A stretch of 64,000 nt of DNA, from positions 12,156-76,155 of the forward strand of contig MKTW01000004.1 in NCBI GenBank assembly GCA_001898405.1. The letters run 5' to 3'. Both the position numbers and the translations under genes were made by a program. The notes below the pieces were generated by a model. It did no database searches. It had not been told where the DNA came from and saw only the letters and a program-made list of their open reading frames with translations. This DNA comes from Sphingobacteriales bacterium 44-61. GTDB taxonomy: Bacteria > Bacteroidota > Bacteroidia > Chitinophagales > Chitinophagaceae. This document shows, piece after piece, positions 45,647-54,618 of this stretch; the stretch's first letter is position 1, and every line of letters begins with the position of its first letter.

Positions 45647-46861
45647 TCATCGCTGACTGGCGATCAGCAGGTTCAAATCGGTGTATTTCAGATCGAACCG
45701 TTCGCTCAGGTAAAAATTGGTGAGCGCTCCTTTGAATAAATAGATCCCGCTGCGCAGATGCACCCTGTGCCATACAAGATTTTCAAAACCTCCTTCTTCA
45801 CCTGCTTCCAGCAACAGCGGCATAAGCACATTGCTGATAGCATGCGAAGCAGTGCGGGAAAAACCGGAAGGGATATTCGGCACACAATAATGTATCACCC
45901 CGTATTTCATAAAGATAGGATGCTCATGACTGGTGATCTCTGATGTTTCAAAACAGCCGCCGCGGTCAATGCTCACATCTATCACTACAGAACCGGGGCG
46001 CATATTGCTTACCATTTCTTCTGTTACCACCATTGGGGTTCTTCCGCTTTCAGAACCCAAAGCACCAACTGCCACTTCGCAGGTCTTTAATTGCTTGGCC
46101 AGCATACGCGGCTCAATCACCGAAGTCCATAAACGATGGCCGATATTATTCTGCAGTCTTTTTAAGCGATACACACTGTTATCAAACACTTTTACCGATG
46201 CTCCCAATGCCAAAGCAGCCCTTGCCGCATATTCGCCCACAATGCCTGCGCCGATAATAATTACCTTGGTGGGAGCTATACCGGAAATACCTCCCAGCAA
46301 CACGCCCTTGCCATGATTGGCAGAACTCAGGTATTGCGCAGCGATCAGCATTACAGCACTACCAGCGATCTCGCTCATGCTGCGGACGATCGGATAGGAA
46401 TCACTATCGTCTTTCAGATTTTCAAATGAAATGGCGGTAACCTTTTTTTCCATCATTTTTTCCAGTATCTCGGCTTTGAGCACGGAAAGATGTATGGGCG
46501 AAATGATCACCTGGTTTTGTTGTATCAGGGGAAGGTCTTCTTCAATAACGGGTGCACTTTTGACGAGGATGGGCGATTTAAAAACTTCTGCCCTGTCATA
46601 CACGATCTTGGCGCCAGCCTCACTGTAGTCTTTATCACGGTAATGGGATGCATCGCCTGCATTGTGTTCGATAGTTACCTGATGACCATTACTCACCAGC
46701 ACACTCACTGCATCAGGCGTCAGCGCAATCCGGTTTTCCTGGAAAGCGATTTCCTTTGGAATGCCGATCATCATCCCTTCTGCTTTCGGTTTGATATCAA
46801 GCGTTTCCTCTAAGGTTTCGTAGCTGAAGGAAGTGCTTATCCGGGGTTTTTGCTGGCTCAT
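45647..46861 (-). CDS. ald: alanine dehydrogenase
   Basis: Oxidises L-alanine to pyruvate and ammonia with NAD+, or the reverse. 404 residues. MIGIPKEIAFQENRIALTPDAVSVLVSNGHQVTIE has the AlaDH/PNT N-terminal signature in parts (GIPKE, NRIALTP), and the second signature is around TKVIIIGAGIVGEYAARAALALGASVKVFD with the NAD-binding GAGIVG. The catalytic lysine and histidine regions (VKSAP, SPIHLS) are in place. About 30 residues precede the usual start (MMIGIPKE at about 30); this extension, SYETLEETLDIKPK, seems to be lineage-specific. Single gene, 41 bases downstream of tsaE and co-directional... transcription order is tsaE then others upstream is not implied; both are read leftward. Confidence 0.93.
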   Translation of the reverse strand: MSQQKPRISTSFSYETLEETLDIKPKAEGMMIGIPKEIAFQENRIALTPDAVSVLVSNGHQVTIEHNAGDASHYRDKDYSEAGAKIVYDRAEVFKSPILVKSAPVIEEDLPLIQQNQVIISPIHLSVLKAEILEKMMEKKVTAISFENLKDDSDSYPIVRSMSEIAGSAVMLIAAQYLSSANHGKGVLLGGISGIAPTKVIIIGAGIVGEYAARAALALGASVKVFDNSVYRLKRLQNNIGHRLWTSVIEPRMLAKQLKTCEVAVGALGSESGRTPMVVTEEMVSNMRPGSVVIDVSIDRGGCFETSEITSHEHPIFMKYGVIHYCVPNIPSGFSRTASHAISNVLMPLLLEAGEEGGFENLVWHRVHLRSGIYLFKGALTNFYLSERFDLKYTDLNLLIASQR

Positions 46862-46902
46862 GAACGATTGATTGAAGCCATTAAGGCCGGTTTCAAAAAT
46901 AA

Positions 46903-47331
46903 CTAATTCCTGTCTATTCTGAGCTTGCGGGTACTTGAATTGACCACATTTATATAAATATGTGCAGTGTTGTCAGGAAAAATACCAGGTGCCCTTTCAG
47001 GCCATTCCACCAGCGAGATATGATCGCTGTACAGGCAATCTTCAACACCGGCCCTGATAGCTTCCTCCTCATCCTGAAGCCGGTAGAGGTCGATATGAAA
47101 AATCTTTCCGGCTTCACTGGTGCCTTCTTTAAAGCCATATTCATTAATGATGGCAAAAGTGGGGCTGCCCATCACTTCCTTTACGCCTTTTGCTTCACAT
47201 AAAGCATGAATAAGCGTGGTTTTGCCAGCACCCATTTCTCCATGAAAGGCGAATACGGTGAGCCCCTCATTTAATTTCCAAAACCGGGTTGCAATTTCTG
47301 CAATGGTTTCCAATGAATAAATCAGCTCCAT
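46903..47331 (-). CDS. tsaE: tRNA threonylcarbamoyladenosine biosynthesis ATPase TsaE
   Basis: Small P-loop ATPase that works with TsaB and TsaD to make t6A37 on ANN-decoding tRNAs. From the ATG at 47331 (MELIYSLETIAEI) it has 142 residues, the family size; the 35 extra residues of the longest reading are not family-like. Walker A is GEMGAGKTTLI, followed by GSPTFAIINEY and the Walker B-like HIDLYRL, then LVEWPE. Divergent from the copper ATPase; tsaB and tsaD are not in the window. The gene downstream in the same direction is ald. Confidence 0.95.
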   Translation of the reverse strand: MELIYSLETIAEIATRFWKLNEGLTVFAFHGEMGAGKTTLIHALCEAKGVKEVMGSPTFAIINEYGFKEGTSEAGKIFHIDLYRLQDEEEAIRAGVEDCLYSDHISLVEWPERAPGIFPDNTAHIYINVVNSSTRKLRIDRN

Positions 47332-47398
47332 ACCGCAAATGTAAACGAATAGCAACCTCGTTGCCAATATATTGCTTCCTTCCGTACTTATCGCATGG

Positions 47399-47406
47399 TA
47401 AATTTG
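47399..47406 (+). promoter_or_regulatory. -7 element of the copper ATPase gene
   Basis: TAAATTTG, an exact TAnnTTTG match 43 bases before the ATG; a TTG lies 24 bases upstream (47372-47374), slightly far for a -33 element. Confidence 0.45.
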
Positions 47407-47449
47407 CAACAAGCACAAGCCGCTTTTGTTATACACTCAAGGATTTATC

Positions 47450-49597
47450 ATGGAAAAGATTCAATGGAAAGTAGACGGAATGGATTGCTCCAATTGCGCC
47501 CTTACCATCCGGAAATACCTGGAAAAGGAAGGAATGAAAGAAGTACGGGTGAATTTTGCCACCGGCGACGTAAGTTTTAATCTTCATAATGATCATACAA
47601 CTGCCGGTCTGGCCAAAGGCATCCACGACCTCGGTTATAAAGTAACCGGCAATGGCCATGCTGCCCATAAAGGACACGGCCATGATCATGATGAAGAAAC
47701 ATCCCGCAGTTTTTTTTCTTCTCATCTTCAGCGGTTCTCGTTCTGCCTGCCTTTTACAGCCGTTCTATGGTTGCACATGATCCCTGGCCTGCATCTTCAC
47801 TGGCTGATGAACCCCTGGGTTCAACTGGGGCTTACCCTCCCCGTATTTATTGCGGGCATGCTTTTCTTTGGTAAAAGCGCCTGGAAGAGTTTACGCAATG
47901 GCATCCCCAACATGAATGTGCTGGTGGCCATGGGCGCCGCTGCTTCTTTTGTATATAGCTTATATGGTACATTGATCGGGCAGGCACAGGATTATATGTT
48001 CTATGAAACAACTGCCACTATCATTACCCTGGTATTCCTTGGCAATTACCTGGAAGAAGCCTCGCTGCAATCAACCCAGCTTGCTTTGAAGAAACTGGCG
48101 GTTAATCAGAAAGTGATGGCCAATATGCTTACCTATGATGATCAGCACCAGGAACATATTTTCCCGATCGAAAGCGATCAACTGCATTCCGGTGATCTTA
48201 TACTGATCAGAACAGGTGAACAGGTGCCCGCCGATTGTAAAATACTTTGGGGCGAAGCCGATGTAAATGAAGCCATCATTACCGGCGAAAGCCTACCGCT
48301 TCATAAAAAAAGTAAAGACCAGTTGATCGGTGGCAGCATCCTCGAAAACGGGACCGTGAAAGCACAGGTAATAGCTGCGGGTAAAGACACTGTACTCGCA
48401 GGCATTATCAACCTGGTAAAAGAAGCGCAGGGCGAAAAGCCACCGGTGCAACAGCTCGCGGATAAGATCAGCGCCATTTTTGTTCCGGTTGTGTTGGGCA
48501 TTGCAGCAGTTACACTTATTGTCAATTGGATCATCCTGGGTGAATTCACTCCATCCCTCATGCGAAGCATTGCCGTACTGGTGATCGCCTGCCCCTGCGC
48601 TATGGGACTGGCCACTCCTGCCGCCATTGCCGTAGGTGTTGGAAGAGGCGCACGGAATGGTATCCTGTTCCGCAATGCTACCAGCCTCGAATTGTTCAAA
48701 AACATTCAACAGGTAGTGTTCGATAAAACCGGTACGCTTACAACCGGCAAATTCATGGTCAACGAATGGAAGCTAACCCATGAGTCCATTACAACAGAAG
48801 AATTCAAACGCATTGTTTTCTCTCTCGAAAAATATTCCAACCACCCCATTGCCAAAAGCATCAGTGCTGAATGGAAAATGAAAGATGAGATACGCTGGAA
48901 AAAAATAGAAGAGATCAAAGGGCTGGGTATGCAGGCTGAAGACAAAGAAGGCAATACCTACAAAGCCGCTTCATTCGAGGTGGCAAAAACACTTACTGAT
49001 GATGATACCCACAATATTTACATCCTGAAAAATGAGCAGTTGATTGGTTGGATAGACCTAAAAGATGAAATACGCGCTGAAGCAAAACCAGTAGTCAGCT
49101 ACCTGCATGCGAAAGGCATTAAGACCATTCTGCTCAGTGGCGATCGCCAGGCAAAAGCTGATCAGCTTGCCAAAGAACTGGGTATTGAGGAAGTGATCGC
49201 AGAGCAAACACCAGAGCAAAAGCTTCAGATCATTGCGGCAAAAAGTGCAACTGCCCCAACAGCGATGGTAGGCGATGGCATCAATGATGCACCTGCATTG
49301 GCCAAAGCCACAGTAGGCATTTCCATGAGCGATGCTTCGCAAATGGCCATGCAAACCGCACAAGTGGTGCTGATGAATCATGGATTGAAAAAGTTGCCAA
49401 TGGCATTAGGTCTGGGTAAACATACTTATACTACCATTAAACAAAATCTTTTCTGGGCTTTTGCTTATAATATAGTGGCTATTCCTGTGGCAGCACTGGG
49501 TTTGCTGAAGCCAGGGTTTGCAGCACTGGTAATGGGATTGAGCGATGTGGTGCTGGCTATTAACTCAGGCAGGCTTTATATTAAGAAAGTGGAGTAG
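47450..49597 (+). CDS. P1B-type copper-translocating ATPase
   Basis: About 715 residues from the ATG at 47450 (MEKIQWKVDG). One N-terminal heavy-metal domain with GMDCSNC (C13, C16), then a His-rich linker (HAAHKGHGHDHDEE), eight membrane helices, the CPC metal site at residues 381-383 (IACPCAMGLATP), the phosphorylated Asp425 in DKTGTLT, and MVGDGINDAPAL. TM7 has NLFWAFAYN and TM8 MGLSDVVLAINS, which fits the P1B-1 Cu(I) group. It exports copper from the cytoplasm. The His-rich linker after the HMA domain is an added metal-binding stretch. No copper chaperone or CueR-type gene is adjacent. Confidence 0.93.
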   Translation: MEKIQWKVDGMDCSNCALTIRKYLEKEGMKEVRVNFATGDVSFNLHNDHTTAGLAKGIHDLGYKVTGNGHAAHKGHGHDHDEETSRSFFSSHLQRFSFCLPFTAVLWLHMIPGLHLHWLMNPWVQLGLTLPVFIAGMLFFGKSAWKSLRNGIPNMNVLVAMGAAASFVYSLYGTLIGQAQDYMFYETTATIITLVFLGNYLEEASLQSTQLALKKLAVNQKVMANMLTYDDQHQEHIFPIESDQLHSGDLILIRTGEQVPADCKILWGEADVNEAIITGESLPLHKKSKDQLIGGSILENGTVKAQVIAAGKDTVLAGIINLVKEAQGEKPPVQQLADKISAIFVPVVLGIAAVTLIVNWIILGEFTPSLMRSIAVLVIACPCAMGLATPAAIAVGVGRGARNGILFRNATSLELFKNIQQVVFDKTGTLTTGKFMVNEWKLTHESITTEEFKRIVFSLEKYSNHPIAKSISAEWKMKDEIRWKKIEEIKGLGMQAEDKEGNTYKAASFEVAKTLTDDDTHNIYILKNEQLIGWIDLKDEIRAEAKPVVSYLHAKGIKTILLSGDRQAKADQLAKELGIEEVIAEQTPEQKLQIIAAKSATAPTAMVGDGINDAPALAKATVGISMSDASQMAMQTAQVVLMNHGLKKLPMALGLGKHTYTTIKQNLFWAFAYNIVAIPVAALGLLKPGFAALVMGLSDVVLAINSGRLYIKKVE

Positions 49598-49636
49598 TAT
49601 CGCCGGGAGTGTAAACATTGCACCCTTTGCGATACT
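49596..49636. repeat. inverted repeat at the end of the copper ATPase gene
   Basis: AGTATCGC (49596-49603) / GCGATACT (49629-49636), overlapping the stop codon, followed by seven A rather than T. Possible 3' end structure. Confidence 0.5.
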
Positions 49637-49667
49637 AAAAAAATAAAACAACTACCTTCCACTTCTC

Positions 49668-51569
49668 ATGACCCTCTCTCAAATTTTAAAACAATACTGG
49701 GGTTATAACCAGTTCCGGCCTTTGCAGGAAGACATCATCCAATCTGTACTGGATGGAAAAGACACGCTCGCGCTTATGCCTACCGGCGGCGGCAAATCCC
49801 TTTGCTACCAGGTGCCGACCATGGCTATGGAAGGCACATGCCTCGTCATTTCTCCCTTGATCGCGTTGATGAAGGACCAGGTAGAAGGTTTAAGAAAAAA
49901 AGGTATTACCGCTTTTGCCATTTACTCCGGCATGAAGCGTAAAGAGGTGATCAATATTTTGCAACTGGTAACTGAAAGCAATTGCAAATTCCTGTATGTT
50001 TCTCCTGAACGGCTGGAAACTTCTTTATTCAAAGAGTACCTGCCGGGAATGCATATCAGCCTCGTAGCTGTTGATGAAGCACATTGTATTTCCCAATGGG
50101 GATACGATTTCCGTCCGCCTTATTTGCGTATCGCTGCATTAAGGGAAGAGTTAAGTGATATTCCTGTTCTCGCACTTACTGCGTCTGCCACACCTGAAGT
50201 GCAGCAGGATATCATGGATAAACTCCATTTCCAGCAACAGCAGGTCTTCCGTCAATCATTTGAGCGGCCCAATCTTTCCTACAGTGTTTTCAATGTGGAT
50301 TCAAAGATCAATAAGATCAGCGAAATACTTGGCAGGATACCGGGAACAGGTATTATTTATTGCAAAAGCAGGAAACGTACGAAAGAGATCAGTGAGTTAT
50401 TGCAATTGCAGGGCATCTCAAGTGATTATTATCATGCAGGCCTTAAACAGGAAGAACGAAATAAAAAACAGGAGGCCTGGATAAAGAATGAAATAAGAGT
50501 GATCGTTTGCACCAACGCATTCGGCATGGGAATCGACAAACCAGATGTACGCACAGTGATCCATGCCGATATTCCTGATTGCCTGGAAAATTATTACCAG
50601 GAAGCAGGAAGGGCGGGTCGGGATGGGAAGCACTCCTTCGCCGTGTTGTTGTATGCAGATAAAGACCTGGAAGAACTGAATGATCTATCTGCACAACGTT
50701 TTCCTGAACTGGAAAAAATCCGGCAGGTATACCTGGCTATCGCCAATTACCTGCAGCTCGAAGCCGGCACAGGTGAAGGCTCTTCTTTCGATTTTGATCT
50801 GGCCGATTTTGGTAAAAAATTCGGGCTGGATAATTTTACCACTTTATACTCCCTCAAAACTTTAGAGCAGGAAGGGTGGCTGACATTGAATGAACAGGTA
50901 TTCCTTCCTTCTACCGTTCAGTTTACCGTAACAAAAGAATATCTCTACCGCTTTGAACAGGACCGGCCGGCACTGGACCCATTGATCAAAACATTGTTGC
51001 GGTCTTATGAAGGTATTTTTGACTACCCATGTTTTATTTCTGAATTATTGCTGGCACAGTTGATGCGAAAAGACCTGGAAGAAATAAAACAACAATTGCA
51101 GGAATTGCACCGGGCAGGCATTATTGAATATTCTCCCCGTAAAGATTCGCCTCAGCTATATTTTCAGCGCAACCGGGTAAGAGGTGAACAGCTTACGATC
51201 AATATCAATGCCTACCAGCAACGAAAAGCCATTTTTGAAAAAAGAGTGGCTACGATGATCTCCTATGTAAAAGAAGAAGCAGATTGTCGCAGCCGGATGA
51301 TCGGAGTTTATTTTGGTGATAATAATATCAGGACCTGCGGGATCTGTGATAATTGCCTAAAACAAAGAAAGCTCACCGTGAGCAAAGAAGAATTCACTGT
51401 CATTCATGAACGCATCAGGCATATCATGCAGGATGATTCACTGGAAGTAAAAGAGCTTTTTAATCAATTACAGGATATAAAAAAAGAAAAAGCCTGGAAG
51501 GTGATCGAATTCCTCCAGGCTGAAAATAAATTACGGATTGAAAAAGACGGGCGTATCCGTCTAAAATAA
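49668..51569 (+). CDS. recQ: ATP-dependent DNA helicase RecQ
   Basis: A 633-residue 3'-5' DNA helicase of the RecQ family, used in recombination and fork repair. Motif 0 QYWGYNQFRPLQ, Walker A PTGGGKSLCYQVP, DEAH box VDEAHCISQWGYDFRPPYL (aromatic-rich loop included), TASATP, and motif VI QEAGRAGRDG are all clear. The RecQ-C-terminal zinc site appears late as CRSRMIGVYFG and CGICDNCLKQR. A recognisable HRDC domain is absent; the C-terminal 60 residues are a different helical piece. The 3' end overlaps the convergent HerA-like gene by 9 bases. Confidence 0.96.
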   Translation: MTLSQILKQYWGYNQFRPLQEDIIQSVLDGKDTLALMPTGGGKSLCYQVPTMAMEGTCLVISPLIALMKDQVEGLRKKGITAFAIYSGMKRKEVINILQLVTESNCKFLYVSPERLETSLFKEYLPGMHISLVAVDEAHCISQWGYDFRPPYLRIAALREELSDIPVLALTASATPEVQQDIMDKLHFQQQQVFRQSFERPNLSYSVFNVDSKINKISEILGRIPGTGIIYCKSRKRTKEISELLQLQGISSDYYHAGLKQEERNKKQEAWIKNEIRVIVCTNAFGMGIDKPDVRTVIHADIPDCLENYYQEAGRAGRDGKHSFAVLLYADKDLEELNDLSAQRFPELEKIRQVYLAIANYLQLEAGTGEGSSFDFDLADFGKKFGLDNFTTLYSLKTLEQEGWLTLNEQVFLPSTVQFTVTKEYLYRFEQDRPALDPLIKTLLRSYEGIFDYPCFISELLLAQLMRKDLEEIKQQLQELHRAGIIEYSPRKDSPQLYFQRNRVRGEQLTININAYQQRKAIFEKRVATMISYVKEEADCRSRMIGVYFGDNNIRTCGICDNCLKQRKLTVSKEEFTVIHERIRHIMQDDSLEVKELFNQLQDIKKEKAWKVIEFLQAENKLRIEKDGRIRLK

Positions 51570-53114
51570 ACTCTTCTTGCGGCTTCGTCCGCCAAGACCC
51601 AGTGCACCAAGCAAACTGCGTACGATCGTGTTCCCTGCAGTCCTGGTCATACTTCTTACAGTAGGATCATCAAAAAAGCCTTTTTCCTTTGCGGCTGGCC
51701 TTTTCTTTTCCTCTTTTTCCTGGTCTGCCTGCTTTTTATCTTCTTCTGCTTTTGCAGCAGCTTCATTTAACTTGTCTGTAAGTATTTCATATGCACTCTG
51801 GCTGTCTATTACCTGGTTGTATTTAGCTGCAATTTTTGATTTGTTCACAATTGCATCGATCTCCATTTCTGATAAGATATCCATCCGGCTGCGGGGTGAG
51901 CAAAGCATGCAATGCACTAACGGGGTAGGGATACCTTTTTCATTCAGGATGGTCACCAACGCTTCACCGATACCCAGTTGCGTGATCAGGTCTTCTGTTT
52001 TATAAAATGTTGTTTCAGGATAATTATCTGCTGTTTGCTTGATCACTTTGCGGTCGGCTGCCGTAAATGCACGAAGGGCATGCTGCACTTTCAATCCCAA
52101 TTGTGCAAGCACTGATGCCGGCACATCCATCGGGTTTTGCGTACAGAAATAAATGCCTATTCCTTTGGAGCGGATCAGTTTGATGATCGTTTCGATCTGT
52201 TGTAATAATGCCTCACTGGCTTCCTGGAAAATAAGATGTGCTTCGTCAATAAACAATACCAGCTTTGGCTTGTCAAGATCGCCTTCTTCAGGTGAGGTTG
52301 CATACAGCTCAGCCAGCAATTGCAGCATGAAGGTGGAAAACAGTTTGGGCCTGTCCTGCAGATCTGTTACTCTTACAATGGAGATCATGCCTCTGCCATC
52401 ATCATTGATGCGCATGAGATCATCCACTTCAAAGCTTTTTTCTCCAAAGAAAAGATCAGCGCCCTGCTGTTGCAGTTCAATCACTTTGCGGAGAATGGTG
52501 CCTGTGGAAGTAGTGGATATTTTGCCATAAGTTTTTTCCAGCTCAGCTTTCCCTTCATTGCTTACATACTGGAGCACTTTGGTAAAATCTTTCAGATCGA
52601 GCAGGGGAAGCTTTGTGTCATCACAATATTTAAATATCATGGCAACAAATCCGCCCTGCGTATCATTCAGGCCAAGGATCTTGGATAAAAGCACAGGGCC
52701 GAATTCGCTTACTGTTGCACGCAGCCTTACACCTTTCTGCTGGCTGAGCGTTAAAAGATCGACAGGGAAAGCTGAAGGTTTGTATTCCATGTTCAGCTTC
52801 TGATAGCGCTCTTTTATTTTATCATTTGCAGAACCTTCGGCAGCAATACCGCTGAGGTCGCCTTTTATGTCCATCAGCAACACAGGCACACTTGCATCGC
52901 TGAGGCATTCGCTCAACACCTGGAGGGTCTTGGTTTTACCTGTACCGGTTGCTCCGGCAATAAGTCCGTGACGGTTGAGGGTTCTGAAAGGAATGGAAAC
53001 ATCGGCACCAGGCACTACTTCACCATTGAGCATGCCTACACCGATCTTAAAGCTTTCGCCTTTGAAAGTGTAGCCTGATTTTACAGCATCGAGAAACGGA
53101 TTTATATCAGCCAT
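51561..53114 (-). CDS. HerA-like ATPase, DUF853 (YjgR) family
   Basis: A 517-residue P-loop ATPase of the HerA/FtsK superfamily. Walker A is GATGTGKTKTLQ, Walker B is LVLFIDEAHLIF, and GIYFCTQNPMDVPASVLAQLGLKVQHALRAFT has the sensor Gln region, typical for DUF853 proteins such as E. coli YjgR. From about residue 440 a charged coiled-coil (EAAAKAEEDKKQADQEKEEKKRP) leads to a C-terminal RSMTRTAGNTIVRSLLGALG segment that is usual for the family. The function of the family is not settled. It is convergent with recQ and co-directional with the GroES-like gene upstream. Confidence 0.9.
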   Translation of the reverse strand: MADINPFLDAVKSGYTFKGESFKIGVGMLNGEVVPGADVSIPFRTLNRHGLIAGATGTGKTKTLQVLSECLSDASVPVLLMDIKGDLSGIAAEGSANDKIKERYQKLNMEYKPSAFPVDLLTLSQQKGVRLRATVSEFGPVLLSKILGLNDTQGGFVAMIFKYCDDTKLPLLDLKDFTKVLQYVSNEGKAELEKTYGKISTTSTGTILRKVIELQQQGADLFFGEKSFEVDDLMRINDDGRGMISIVRVTDLQDRPKLFSTFMLQLLAELYATSPEEGDLDKPKLVLFIDEAHLIFQEASEALLQQIETIIKLIRSKGIGIYFCTQNPMDVPASVLAQLGLKVQHALRAFTAADRKVIKQTADNYPETTFYKTEDLITQLGIGEALVTILNEKGIPTPLVHCMLCSPRSRMDILSEMEIDAIVNKSKIAAKYNQVIDSQSAYEILTDKLNEAAAKAEEDKKQADQEKEEKKRPAAKEKGFFDDPTVRSMTRTAGNTIVRSLLGALGLGGRSRKKSLF

Positions 53115-53153
53115 AGAAAGAATTTAAAGGGAAGTTACAAGGATTTGGGGAGT

Positions 53154-53531
53154 TTATAAATCCTCCTCCCTTTCGAGCAACAGCACAGCTGCCTGCGGCA
53201 CGATATAGTATTTTTCATTTTCGTACATCACTTCGGTTGCCCCGCTGAGCAGGAATATAGCCAGGTCTCCCTCTTTTGCCTGAAGAGGAACATACTTCAC
53301 TTTTTCTTCATCGCTTTTCCAGGGTTCTTCTTCCACGGGCATGGGAATGGCGTACCCGGGGCCGGTTTTGATCACATATCCCTGTTGCACTTTTTCCTTT
53401 TCCTGAACGCCGGGCGGCAGGTAAAGTCCGCTGGGCGTTTGTTCATTCGATTTAGCAAGTTTGATCAGCAGCCTGTCGCCGATCACGATCAGTTTTTTCA
53501 GCCGGTTGTCCGGCGTAATATGCATGGCCAT
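53154..53531 (-). CDS. GroES-like co-chaperone family protein
   Basis: About 125 residues from the ATG at 53531 (MAMHITPDNRLKKL). The Cpn10 fold is visible: VIGDRLLIKLAKSNEQTPSGLYLPPGVQEKEKVQQGYVIKTGPG pattern, with the mobile-loop region at SGLYLPPG, and the final strand KYYIVPQAAVLLLE. It is longer than GroES (97) because of an acidic insertion (PVEEEPWKSDEEKV) before the roof-like strand. No GroEL is next to it, so it is likely a second, specialised GroES-like protein found in Bacteroidota. An imperfect inverted repeat follows upstream at 53561. Confidence 0.8.
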   Translation of the reverse strand: MAMHITPDNRLKKLIVIGDRLLIKLAKSNEQTPSGLYLPPGVQEKEKVQQGYVIKTGPGYAIPMPVEEEPWKSDEEKVKYVPLQAKEGDLAIFLLSGATEVMYENEKYYIVPQAAVLLLEREEDL

Positions 53532-53560
53532 AATAATAAGATAAAGGGCAAAAATAAGGG

Positions 53561-53655
53561 TATCACCAGGAACGCAAAGGATATGCAAAGAGCGCAAAGA
53601 GTAACTATGAGCTCAGCACTGCGTCCCTTGTGTATCCTTCGCGTTCCTGGCGATA
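53561..53655. repeat. imperfect inverted repeat with CGCAAAG words
   Basis: TATCACCAGGAACGCAAAGG (from 53561) pairs with the complement ending at 53655 (TATCGCCAGGAACGCGAAGG when read backward), with mismatches further in. It resembles the CACAAAG family at 13868 and 27673. It occupies the divergent spacer between the GroES-like gene and the response regulator. Confidence 0.65.
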
Positions 53656-53756
53656 CATACCTTATTCTCAGGCTTTAACAAAAAAATATTTAATTTCAAG
53701 GAAGTTTGGCAAATGATTTACTTTTATTTGTCCTCAAAGAATAAAACCAGCATAAA

Positions 53757-54452
53757 ATGGAACCAAAGAAACCCAAAATCTTATTGTGCGAAGATGATCC
53801 AAACCTGGGAAGTGTATTGAAAAATTACCTGGAACTGAATGATTATGATGTTACCCTGGAAAGGGATGGCCGTCTTGGCCTGGCTGCCTTCCAGCGTGAG
53901 AAATTTGAGCTTTGCCTGTTGGATGTAATGATGCCAAATATGGATGGATTCACCCTGGCTGAAGAGATCAGGGATGTAGACCCCGATATTCCCCTTTTCT
54001 TCCTGAGTGCAAAAACCATGAAAGAAGATATCATCCAGGGATATAAACTCGGCGCTGATGATTATATCACCAAGCCTTTTGACAGTGAAGTGCTATTACT
54101 GAAAATAAAAGCTATCCTGAAAAGGAATGACGAGATCAATAAGGAAACAGAAAACAAGGAATTTGATCTTTCCAGCTATCATTTCAATCCCAAACTGCGC
54201 CAGTTAACACATAAGGGCGTTACACAAACCCTTTCTCCCAAAGAGAATGAACTGCTGAAAATGCTGGCTGAGCATTTGAATGACTTGTTGCCACGCGACC
54301 AGGCGCTGAAAAAGATCTGGGGCAGCGACACCTATTTCAATGGCCGCAGCATGGATGTGTACATTGCTAAACTGAGGAAGTATCTGAAAGATGATCCGAA
54401 GATCGAGATCGTGAACATTCATGGAAATGGGTTCAGGCTTGTTGTAAGCTAA
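53757..54452 (+). CDS. OmpR-family response regulator (orphan)
   Basis: A 231-residue two-component response regulator. Receiver domain (1-120): acidic pair D13-D14 (CEDDPN), phosphorylation site D56 in LLDVMMPNMDG, S84 in FLSAK and K106 in YITKPFD. Winged-helix DNA-binding domain (about 135-230): LSPKENELLKMLAEH, NGRSMDVYIAKLRKYL, and GNGFRLVV. This resembles RprY of Bacteroides. No histidine kinase gene is adjacent. OmpR-type proteins bind direct repeats about 11 bases apart, so this is one candidate, not proven, for the TGTCA-N6-TGTCA sites. A strong terminator follows. Confidence 0.95.
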   Translation: MEPKKPKILLCEDDPNLGSVLKNYLELNDYDVTLERDGRLGLAAFQREKFELCLLDVMMPNMDGFTLAEEIRDVDPDIPLFFLSAKTMKEDIIQGYKLGADDYITKPFDSEVLLLKIKAILKRNDEINKETENKEFDLSSYHFNPKLRQLTHKGVTQTLSPKENELLKMLAEHLNDLLPRDQALKKIWGSDTYFNGRSMDVYIAKLRKYLKDDPKIEIVNIHGNGFRLVVS

Positions 54453-54475
54453 ATGAAGCAAAGACTATAAAAGAA

Positions 54476-54507
54476 AAAGAGTTAGCGTTTGACTAACTCT
54501 TTTTTTA
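54476..54507 (+). terminator. intrinsic terminator of the response regulator gene
   Basis: AAAGAGTTAG (54476-54485) / CTAACTCTTT (54493-54502), seven-base loop, with a run of T to 54507. 24 bases after the stop codon. Confidence 0.9.
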
Positions 54508-54545
54508 TTGGATGCGCTTGCGTTGAAGCAGTAGCGTAGGGGCAT

Positions 54546-54607
54546 GGTGGTCGCTGATCGCTTACGATGAAGATTCGGTGGTCGCTGATTGCCTACGATG
54601 AGGCTTC
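54546..54607. repeat. 31-bp tandem duplication
   Basis: Two units starting GGTGGTCGCTGAT (54546-54576 and 54577-54607), 27 of 31 bases identical. Between the terminator of the response regulator and the 3' end of ruvB. Confidence 0.85.
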
Positions 54608-54618
54608 GGCAGTCACGG

